NCBI GenBank assembly: GCA_964244955.1
Contig: CAXTKQ010000087.1
Span: 1-16,701, forward strand
Reading direction: 5' to 3'
From: Mucilaginibacter_A sp964244955
GTDB taxonomy: Bacteria > Bacteroidota > Bacteroidia > Sphingobacteriales > Sphingobacteriaceae
Length of the DNA: 16,701 nucleotides
Shown here: piece after piece, positions 6,913 to 12,323 of the stretch
Layout of the letters: every line of letters begins with the position of its first letter
How positions within the stretch are numbered: position 1 is the first letter of the stretch
Translations under genes and position numbers: made by a program
Notes under the pieces: model-generated
The model's input: the letters and a program-made list of their open reading frames with translations, nothing else
Told to the model about the DNA's origin: nothing
Database searches by the model: none

Positions 6913-6920
6913 TATTTTTG
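6913..6920 (+). promoter_or_regulatory. -7 element of the lysS promoter
   Basis: TATTTTTG matches TAnnTTTG perfectly and lies 25-32 bases before the ATG at 6945. No TTTG -33 box is apparent. The element overlaps a possible TTG start at 6918, which supports the downstream ATG. Confidence 0.6.
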
Positions 6921-6944
6921 CCAGATACAATTTTTGGTAAAAGT

Positions 6945-8666
6945 ATGAGTACAAATTTATCCGAACAGGAGACCCTTCGCCGCGAGGCACTTCAAAATAT
7001 ACGTAACTTAGGCATCAACCCTTATCCTGCCGAAGCTTTTGCGGTTACAACCACAGCACAGGATATTTTGCAGAACTACAAGCTGCACCCCGATAAATAC
7101 CAGCAGGTGCAAATTGCCGGGCGTATCATGAGCCGCCGCATTATGGGAAGCGCTTCTTTTGCGGAGTTGCAGGATTCGACCGGCCGTGTCCAGGTTTATA
7201 TCAAACGAGACGATATTTCGCCGGGCGAGGATAAAACCTTGTACAACACGGTTTTTAAAAAGCTATTGGATATCGGCGATTTTCTGGGCGTAAAAGGCTT
7301 TGTTTTTACCACGCAAACCGGAGAAATTTCGGTGCATATGCAGGAAATGACCATCCTTTCCAAATCTTTAAAACCTTTGCCGGTTGTTAAACGTGATGAA
7401 GACGGCCACATTTACGATAGTTTTACTGATCCTGAAATGCGCTACCGACAGCGTTATGTAGATCTCACCGTTAATCCGGAGTTTAAAGAGATTTTTATCA
7501 ATCGCTCTAAAGTTGTTAAAACGATGCGCAGCTATTTTGATAGCCGAGGCTGGATGGAAGTAGAAACGCCAATCTTGCAATCTGTACATGGCGGTGCTGC
7601 GGCGCGTCCGTTTAAAACGCATCACAACGCTTTAGACGTTCCGCTTTTTTTGCGGATTGCGAACGAATTGTACCTGAAAAAATTAATTGTTGCCGGTTTT
7701 GATGGCGTGTACGAGTTCGGAAAAATGTTTAGGAATGAAGGCATGGACCGTACGCACAACCCGGAATTTACCGGTTTGGAAATTTACGTGGCTTATCAGG
7801 ATTATATCTGGATGATGGGCATGGTGGAAGAATGCCTGGAACAAGTTGCCTTAGCCATCCACGGAAAAACGAAAATACAAGTCGGCCAACAGGAAATTGA
7901 GTTTGCAGGCCCATATGAAAAGCTTTCGATGTATGATTCAATCTTAAAATTTACGGGAATAGACGTTTCGACAATGGATGAAGAAGCGTTAAGAGAAACC
8001 TGTAAAAATCTGCAAATTGAAGTGGATGCTTCGATGGGAAAAGGAAAACTGATTGATGAAATTTTCAGCGAAAAAGTGGAAGCGCAATTGATCCAGCCAA
8101 CTTATATCACCGATTATCCGATCGAGATGACGCCGCTTGCCAAAAAACATCGGACAAAAGAAGGTTTGGTAGAGCGTTTTGAACTGTTTGTCAATGGAAA
8201 AGAAATTGCCAATGCGTATTCTGAATTAAACGATCCGATTGATCAGCGCGAACGTTTTGAAGAACAATTGTTGCTGGCCAGCCGCGGCGATGAAGAAGCG
8301 ATGGTGGTGGACGAAGATTTCCTGCGTTCGTTGGAATATGGCATGCCGCCAACTGCCGGATTGGGAATCGGCATTGACCGTTTGGTAATGTTGATGACCA
8401 ACCAAAGCACCATTCAGGAAGTGCTTTTCTTCCCGCAAATGCGGCCGGAAAAGAAAGCGAGCATTTCTTCAACAGAAGATTTTTTAAAAATTGGTGTTCC
8501 GGCAGAATGGGTTCCGGTAATCCAGAAAATGGGGTTTAATACCGTTGACGAACTGCAAAAAGCAACACCAAACAAAGTATTTAACGATTTGGGCGGTATG
8601 CGAAAAAAATTGAAATTAGACATTGCCATCCCGCCAAAAGAAACGGTGATGCAGTGGTTTTTGTGA
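6945..8666 (+). CDS. lysS: Lysine--tRNA ligase (class II)
   Basis: A 573-residue class II lysyl-tRNA synthetase that charges tRNA-Lys using ATP. The N-terminal OB-fold anticodon-binding domain spans about residues 55-150 (IAGRIMSRRIMGSASFAEL). The catalytic domain shows RQRYVDL, motif 2 in FRNEGMDRTHNPEFTGLEIY (262-281) and motif 3 in GLGIGIDRLVML (472-483). Beyond the usual end (VLFFPQMRPEKK) there is an extra segment of about 75 residues, including GVPAEWVPVIQKMGF and NDLGGMRKKLKL, which resembles a helix-hairpin-helix-like tail common in Bacteroidota LysRS. ATG 6945 is chosen because the upstream TTG at 6918 lies in the promoter and MSTNLSEQE is a typical start. A terminator follows. Confidence 0.97.
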   Translation: MSTNLSEQETLRREALQNIRNLGINPYPAEAFAVTTTAQDILQNYKLHPDKYQQVQIAGRIMSRRIMGSASFAELQDSTGRVQVYIKRDDISPGEDKTLYNTVFKKLLDIGDFLGVKGFVFTTQTGEISVHMQEMTILSKSLKPLPVVKRDEDGHIYDSFTDPEMRYRQRYVDLTVNPEFKEIFINRSKVVKTMRSYFDSRGWMEVETPILQSVHGGAAARPFKTHHNALDVPLFLRIANELYLKKLIVAGFDGVYEFGKMFRNEGMDRTHNPEFTGLEIYVAYQDYIWMMGMVEECLEQVALAIHGKTKIQVGQQEIEFAGPYEKLSMYDSILKFTGIDVSTMDEEALRETCKNLQIEVDASMGKGKLIDEIFSEKVEAQLIQPTYITDYPIEMTPLAKKHRTKEGLVERFELFVNGKEIANAYSELNDPIDQRERFEEQLLLASRGDEEAMVVDEDFLRSLEYGMPPTAGLGIGIDRLVMLMTNQSTIQEVLFFPQMRPEKKASISSTEDFLKIGVPAEWVPVIQKMGFNTVDELQKATPNKVFNDLGGMRKKLKLDIAIPPKETVMQWFL

Positions 8667-8701
8667 TGCTGTTTTTATTCATCATTTCTTAACAAAAAAT
8701 T

Positions 8702-8738
8702 AAAGGCCGGTTAATAGCAATTGCCGGTCTTTGTTTTT
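8702..8738 (+). terminator. Rho-independent terminator of lysS
   Basis: AAAGGCCGG (8702-8710) pairs with CCGGTCTTT (8724-8732), with one G-T pair, around a 13-base loop, followed by a T-rich tail. Confidence 0.75.
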
Positions 8739-8756
8739 GAACAAGATCTATAAAAG

Positions 8757-8966
8757 ATGACCAACGCCAGCTTAAAAACAACAGAAACAGAATACCTGAT
8801 TAAATTTAGCGTAAATCAGTTTGATATGGAATTTGTGAAAAGCATTTTCAGCTTTATCAACCAAAAAATGGCGGTAAAAGAAGCATCGGCAACTTCAAAT
8901 GTTAAAGATGTTGATGAAGATTATTTTTCTAAAGATGACTATTTCAGCCATTTAGACGAAAAATAA
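8757..8966 (+). CDS. Small acidic protein of unknown function
   Basis: A 69-residue frame with ATG at 8757, 90 bases after lysS and beyond its terminator. I do not recognise it confidently. The N-terminal half reads like a strand plus amphipathic helix (TEYLIKFSVNQFDMEFVKSI), and the C-terminus is strongly acidic with repeated aromatic-acid pairs (DEDYFSKDDYFSHLDEK). The layout recalls small antitoxin-like proteins, but no toxin gene lies next to it; the neighbour is convergent with only 7 bases between. The uptake-like motif copy at 8875-8886 encodes V-K-E-A-S in frame. Real-gene status rests on the position after a terminator and the compositional pattern. Confidence 0.5.
   Translation: MTNASLKTTETEYLIKFSVNQFDMEFVKSIFSFINQKMAVKEASATSNVKDVDEDYFSKDDYFSHLDEK
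8875..8886 (-). repeat. Uptake-like motif copy 7, inside the 8757-8966 gene
   Basis: The minus strand reads ATGCTTCTTTTACCGCCATTTTTTGG, the complete 14-base consensus with a T-rich rather than A-rich tract following. Confidence 0.8.
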
Positions 8967-8973
8967 AACCTGT

Positions 8974-9528
8974 TTAAAACTGCTGTCGGAAACCGCCGCG
9001 GCCAACCTGCTGCTTGTCCATTTGCGCCATCTGGCCTTTCATCATCTTGATCTGCTCGGCCAGCAGCTTGTTTTTATCGGCTTTTTGCGCTTCGGACAGA
9101 TACATTTGCGCTTCGCGTTTGTTGCGTTTTGACATAGAAATTCCGGCCAGGCTCAATTTTGCCAACGCAATATTGTGCGACATGGTCAACCCCAAAGACA
9201 GTGCTTTTTTAAAATATTTCTCTGATTTTAAAGGTGCTTTGTTCGATTCGATCAAACCCAGCAGCAAATTGTAATAACCGTGCTGGTTGCGGATCAACTG
9301 CTTTTCGTAATCCGTAATTTTCAACAAAGATGCTTCTGCTTTGGGCATGTTTTCTTTCCTCATAAAATATTGGGCCATCAGCATATTTTCGTTGAAAAAG
9401 AAAGTCAGCAGCACCAATCCGCCAATCAAAAACACTAAAACAGCCCACCACCAAAAGCCAAAAGCGGCCAAAGTAACCGCGGCGCCCAAAATAACACAGG
9501 CAACAATCAATCGAACAATATTACGCAT
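8974..9528 (-). CDS. Membrane-anchored protein with TPR-like repeats
   Basis: A protein of 184 residues from the ATG at 9528; an ATG 24 bases further upstream would add MLQFIYIV. Two adjacent hydrophobic helices fill residues about 3-45 (IVRLIVACVILGAAV, FWWWAVLVFLIGGLVLLTF), forming a membrane hairpin. The rest is soluble and helical with TPR-like units: AQYFMRKENMPKAEASLLKI, HGYYNLLLGLIESN with SEKYFKKALSLGL, and ALAKLSLAGISMSKRNKREA. A basic, glycine-containing tail (GRGGFRQQF) ends it. This suggests a scaffold on the inner face of the cytoplasmic membrane. I cannot name a specific function. It is divergent from ung with a 71-base spacer containing a near-match -7 element (GATATTTG on the minus strand, 9552-9559). 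Confidence 0.75.
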   Translation of the reverse strand: MRNIVRLIVACVILGAAVTLAAFGFWWWAVLVFLIGGLVLLTFFFNENMLMAQYFMRKENMPKAEASLLKITDYEKQLIRNQHGYYNLLLGLIESNKAPLKSEKYFKKALSLGLTMSHNIALAKLSLAGISMSKRNKREAQMYLSEAQKADKNKLLAEQIKMMKGQMAQMDKQQVGRGGFRQQF

Positions 9529-9599
9529 TACGATGTATATAAATTGAAGCACAAATATCTGCTTATTTGCGTGTTAAATCAATCATTCAAAAATAATTT

Positions 9600-10277
9600 A
9601 TGGCGATTGCATTAGAACCTTCCTGGCTTGAAATTTTAAAAGATGAATTTGAAAAGGATTACATGGTGAAACTGAAAGCTTTTTTGCAGCAGGAAAAAGA
9701 AGCCGGCTACACGGTTTACCCAAAAAGTAAAGATATTTTTAATGCCTTTGCCAAAACGCCTTTTGATGACGTGAAGGTTGTGATCTTGGGGCAAGATCCT
9801 TATCACGGACCGGGACAGGCGCATGGTTTATCGTTTTCTGTTCAAAAGGGCGTTCCGCCGCCGCCTTCGTTGCTTAATATTTTTAAGGAGTTGAAGCAGG
9901 AATTCCCCGAATACAAAATCCCGCAAAACGGCGACCTGACTTATTGGGCCGAGCAAGGCGTGCTTTTGCTGAATGCTACGTTAACGGTTCGTGCAAACCA
10001 GGCCGGTTCGCATCAAAAAAAGGGATGGGAAATTTTTACCAATAAAGTGATACAGGAAATTTCTGACCGAAAAGAAAACGTCGTTTTTTTGTTGTGGGGA
10101 AAATTTGCCCAAGCAAAAGCCGAGTTGATTGATCCGCAGAAACACCATTTGCTGATGTCGGCACATCCATCGCCATTGGCGGCGCACAATGGTTTTTTCG
10201 GCAACGATCATTTTTTGGAAGCCAACGTTATTTTAGAAGAAAACGGTATCGAACCGATTGACTGGCAAATTACCTGA
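9600..10277 (+). CDS. ung: Uracil-DNA glycosylase, family 1
   Basis: A 225-residue base-excision repair enzyme that removes uracil from DNA arising from cytosine deamination or dUTP incorporation. The water-activating motif GQDPYHGPGQAHGLSFSV lies at 64-81 with the catalytic aspartate D66. LLLNATLTVR (about 122-131) gives the uracil-recognition asparagine. The minor-groove loop HPSPLAAHNGF begins at catalytic H189. Length is typical. It starts at ATG 9600 with an AT-rich leader. Its stop codon TGA (10275-10277) overlaps the first base of uptake-like motif copy 8. No terminator hairpin other than the downstream palindromic repeats is seen. Confidence 0.96.
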   Translation: MAIALEPSWLEILKDEFEKDYMVKLKAFLQQEKEAGYTVYPKSKDIFNAFAKTPFDDVKVVILGQDPYHGPGQAHGLSFSVQKGVPPPPSLLNIFKELKQEFPEYKIPQNGDLTYWAEQGVLLLNATLTVRANQAGSHQKKGWEIFTNKVIQEISDRKENVVFLLWGKFAQAKAELIDPQKHHLLMSAHPSPLAAHNGFFGNDHFLEANVILEENGIEPIDWQIT

Positions 10278-10288
10278 TGCTTCTTTTA
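10277..10288 (+). repeat. Uptake-like motif copy 8 (ATGCTTCTTTTA), starting on the ung stop codon
   Basis: Followed by TCGGGC, AAAAGTTGG and, 31 bases after the motif start, by CTGTC, which begins a degenerate member of the palindromic repeat family. Same arrangement as copy 9. Confidence 0.85.
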
Positions 10289-10443
10289 TCGGGCAAAAGT
10301 TGGTGTTGCTGTCCTTTGGACCGCAGGGAGAAAGCTTCTTCAATTTTAACAGGTTCAAATAAGATTCCTCCTACGTGGGAATGACAAAACCACACTGTCA
10401 TTTCGACCAACGGGAGAAATCTTGTTCGGAGCGAAAAGCTGTA

Positions 10444-10455
10444 ATGCTTCTTTTA
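10444..10455 (+). repeat. Uptake-like motif copy 9 (ATGCTTCTTTTA)
   Basis: Followed by TCGAGC and AAAAGTTAG, then CTGTC of the palindrome arm at 10476. Confidence 0.85.
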
Positions 10456-10475
10456 TCGAGCAAAAGTTAGCGGCA

Positions 10476-10562
10476 CTGTCATTTCGACCAAAGGGAGAAA
10501 TCTTATTTCAACAAAACGGATTTGCGCTTTGAAGAGGATTTCTCCCTACGGTCGAAATGACA
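10476..10562. repeat. Palindromic intergenic repeat (hairpin) upstream of the GIY-YIG gene
   Basis: TGTCATTTCGACCAAAGGGA, continuing GAAATC (10477-10502), is mirrored by GATTTCTCCCTACGGTCGAA, continuing ATGACA (10537-10562), with few mismatches and a 34-base loop. Similar dispersed palindromes are common in Bacteroidota intergenic DNA. It ends 35 bases before the nuclease start. Confidence 0.85.
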
Positions 10563-10597
10563 AAAAATATTGTAATTAATTGTTAGTTAGGAAATAC

Positions 10598-10903
10598 ATG
10601 CGCCAACACAATTATTTTGTTTACATAACTACCAATTCTACCAAAAGTACGCTTTATATCGGCGTAACGAATGATTTATCTATCCGAATGAACCAGCATT
10701 ATGAAAATAGAGGTTTGGATAAAACATTTGCCGGACGGTATCATTGCTATTATCTCATTTATTGGGAGCATCATACAGATATTAACTTTGCTATAGAACG
10801 GGAAAAAGAATTGAAGAAGTGGCGCAGGGAAAAGAAGGATAACTTGATTAACGGTTTTAATCCTGGGTGGCGATTTTTGAATAAGGATGTTGAGGAAAAA
10901 TAG
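10598..10903 (+). CDS. GIY-YIG nuclease-fold protein (UPF0213/YhbQ-like)
   Basis: A 101-residue single-domain protein from ATG 10598; a TTG start at 10580 is possible but less likely. It shows the GIY-YIG core as YFVYI (6-10) and LYIGVTNDL (19-27), the catalytic-type arginine R30 in SIRMNQH, and a glutamate in FAIEREKELKKWRREKK (E67 or E69) that would bind the metal. Length and motif order fit the small GIY-YIG group that is often present in many copies in Bacteroidota genomes. These resemble structure-specific or homing-type nucleases, but the cellular role is not settled. The gene is flanked on both sides by hairpins of the same palindromic family, ending 35 bases before and starting 23 bases after it, which suggests a linked element. 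Confidence 0.88.
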   Translation: MRQHNYFVYITTNSTKSTLYIGVTNDLSIRMNQHYENRGLDKTFAGRYHCYYLIYWEHHTDINFAIEREKELKKWRREKKDNLINGFNPGWRFLNKDVEEK

Positions 10904-10926
10904 TTGTATATAAATATTGCTGTATT

Positions 10927-11010
10927 CTGTCATTTCGACCAAAGGGAGAAATCCCCTTCAAAGCCGTTGTTTTGTTTGAAAGAAGATTTCTCCCGTTGGT
11001 CAAATGACAG
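10927..11010. repeat. Palindromic intergenic repeat (hairpin) downstream of the GIY-YIG gene
   Basis: CTGTCATTTCGACCAAAGGG, continuing AGAAATC (10927-10953), is mirrored by GATTTCTCCCGTTGGTCAAA, continuing TGACAG (10985-11010). Same family as 10476-10562; the loop differs. It could also terminate transcription between the nuclease gene and the convergent Lrp-type gene. Confidence 0.85.
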
Positions 11011-11063
11011 CAAGTGCAAACAGGCAAGGCGCAAACCTGCCTAAACCATAAACCCAAGCGACA

Positions 11064-11534
11064 TCAATATTCCAGTGGGACAGTCGGTTCTTTTTTATTG
11101 GTGGACATGATGATCATCGTTTGAAAAGTTTTCACCACCGTAATCCGGCTGATTTTTTGCATGATCAATTGCTCGTAAGATTTGATGTCTTTCACATAAA
11201 TCTTCAGCAAAAAATCGCATTGGCCGGTAACGTGGTGGCATTCGGTAATTTCTTTGATCTCCTGGATCTCGTCCAAAAAAATCTGGATCGTATTGTTCTT
11301 GTGAAAATCCAATGAAACCTGGATAAAAGTTTTGATGCCCAAGCCCAGCTTTTCCTCGTCCACCAAAGCATGATAACTCAAAATGTAGCCGGAATTTTCC
11401 AACTTCCGCACGCGCTCCAGGGTTGGCGCAGGCGAAAGCCCGATTTCGTTGGATAATTGCAGGTTGGTGATCCGTCCGTTTTGCTGCAAAATTTTTAAAA
11501 TCTGCAAATCTGTTTTGTCTAATTCCGTTGCCAT
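11064..11534 (-). CDS. Lrp/AsnC family transcriptional regulator
   Basis: A 156-residue DNA-binding protein of the Lrp/AsnC (feast/famine) family, which forms dimers and octamers and usually senses amino acids. The N-terminal winged helix-turn-helix covers about residues 5-62 (LDKTDLQILKILQQNGRIT, then IGLSPAPTLERVRKLENSGY). The C-terminal ligand-binding RAM domain covers about 65-145 (IKTFIQVSL, ITECHHVTGQCDFLLKIYV). Length is typical. It is divergent from the DtxR-type gene, with a 120-base spacer, and convergent with the GIY-YIG gene. The effector amino acid and targets cannot be deduced; no amino-acid metabolism gene is adjacent, so it may be a global regulator. Confidence 0.93.
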   Translation of the reverse strand: MATELDKTDLQILKILQQNGRITNLQLSNEIGLSPAPTLERVRKLENSGYILSYHALVDEEKLGLGIKTFIQVSLDFHKNNTIQIFLDEIQEIKEITECHHVTGQCDFLLKIYVKDIKSYEQLIMQKISRITVVKTFQTMIIMSTNKKEPTVPLEY

Positions 11535-11616
11535 AACACTGCAATGATAGCTGTTTCTGCGCGTATCAAATTAATTTTAGCTTTTTCTTAATCAAAATCA
11601 AAACAAAAACGTTATT

Positions 11617-11632
11617 TTTAGACTAATCTAAA
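11617..11632. promoter_or_regulatory. Palindromic operator candidate for the DtxR/MntR-type regulator
   Basis: TTTAGACTAATCTAAA has 6-bp perfect inverted arms (TTTAGA/TCTAAA) and resembles DtxR/MntR-family boxes of the TTAGGTTAG-CTAACCTAA type. It lies 23 bases before the regulator start and overlaps a near-consensus -7 element (TATTTTTA, 11613-11620), which fits metal-dependent autorepression of the regulator-transporter operon. Confidence 0.6.
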
Positions 11633-11654
11633 TTAAATATTAGGCATTCCAAAA

Positions 11655-12323
11655 ATGGATACTTCTTTTACCGAGGAAAATTACTTGAAAGCTATTTACC
11701 ATTTATCGGCCAACGAAAGCAAACAGGTCAACACCAACCAAATTGCTACGGTTTTGAACACCAAAGCAGCTTCAGTTACGGATATGCTCAAAAAACTTTC
11801 AGGCAAAAACCTGATCAATTATGAGCGTTACCAAGGTGTTGAATTAACAGGTTTAGGAAAAACGATCGCTTTAAAAATTATCCGAAAACACCGGTTGTGG
11901 GAGTATTTTTTGGTGGAGAAACTCGCTTTTGGCTGGGACGAAGTACACGATTTGGCCGAACAATTAGAACACATCCAATCACCAGAATTGACTGACCGTT
12001 TAGACGAATTCCTCGGTTTTCCAAAATACGATCCGCATGGCGATCCAATTCCGGACCAAAGCGGAACGATCAAATGTGCAGAAATGAAATCTATCGCTGT
12101 ATTAAATGCCGGCAATGCAGGAATAATTTCCGGAATCAAAGAACACTCATCTTCTTTTTTACAATACCTCGAAAAAATGGATTTGAAAATCGGGAAAAAG
12201 GTTTTGGTGGAAGAAATTATTCCTTTTGATGAAACGGTAGTTCTGCGCACCGAAAACGGAGAAAAAATAAATGTAAGTAAAGCGGCAGCGAAATATATTT
12301 TAATTCAAGATGAGCAATTATAA
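11655..12323 (+). CDS. DtxR/MntR-family metal-dependent repressor (probably manganese-sensing)
   Basis: A 222-residue regulator with an N-terminal winged helix-turn-helix (about 5-65), a dimerisation/metal domain (65-140) and a C-terminal FeoA/SH3-like domain (150-220). Metal ligands are visible and keep DtxR numbering: H79 and E83 in RKHRLWE, then H98, E102, E105 and H106 in EVHDLAEQLEH. Position 102 is Cys in iron-sensing DtxR but Glu in Mn-sensing MntR/TroR types, so Mn is favoured. The family hallmark DPHGDPIP is present near 126-133. Its end overlaps the Nramp transporter start by 14 bases, indicating translational coupling: with bound metal it should repress its own operon through the palindrome at 11617. 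The fifth to eighth codons coincide with an uptake-like motif copy. Confidence 0.92.
   Translation: MDTSFTEENYLKAIYHLSANESKQVNTNQIATVLNTKAASVTDMLKKLSGKNLINYERYQGVELTGLGKTIALKIIRKHRLWEYFLVEKLAFGWDEVHDLAEQLEHIQSPELTDRLDEFLGFPKYDPHGDPIPDQSGTIKCAEMKSIAVLNAGNAGIISGIKEHSSSFLQYLEKMDLKIGKKVLVEEIIPFDETVVLRTENGEKINVSKAAAKYILIQDEQL
11659..11670 (+). repeat. Uptake-like motif copy 10, at the start of the DtxR-type gene
   Basis: ATACTTCTTTTA followed by CCGAGG and AAAATTA; it encodes D-T-S-F-T directly after the start codon. Confidence 0.75.

Larger units (their letters stand above)
10278..10597. repeat. Repeat-rich non-coding segment between ung and the GIY-YIG gene
   Basis: This 320-base gene-free stretch is almost entirely repeats. 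It holds motif copy 8; a degenerate palindrome pair (10310-10340 against 10361-10385); a single palindrome arm (10395-10424, CTGTCATTTCGACCAACGGG onward); motif copy 9 (10444-10455); and a well-preserved hairpin (10476-10562). The blocks 10277-10340 and 10444-10504 align end to end as direct repeats: motif, A tract, CTGTC, then a palindrome arm. No convincing protein or RNA gene is seen. Confidence 0.75.

Noticed and set aside
6918..6944. TTG start adding nine residues to LysRS
   Set aside because: It overlaps the perfect TATTTTTG -7 element, and ATG 6945 gives a normal start.
10277..11010. CRISPR array in the repeat-rich region
   Set aside because: Repeats are inverted and unevenly spaced, with no regular spacers and no cas genes.
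11095..11544. A 149-codon minus-strand frame overlapping the Lrp-type gene
   Set aside because: It lies in another frame of the recognised Lrp/AsnC gene with no family resemblance; a coding shadow.
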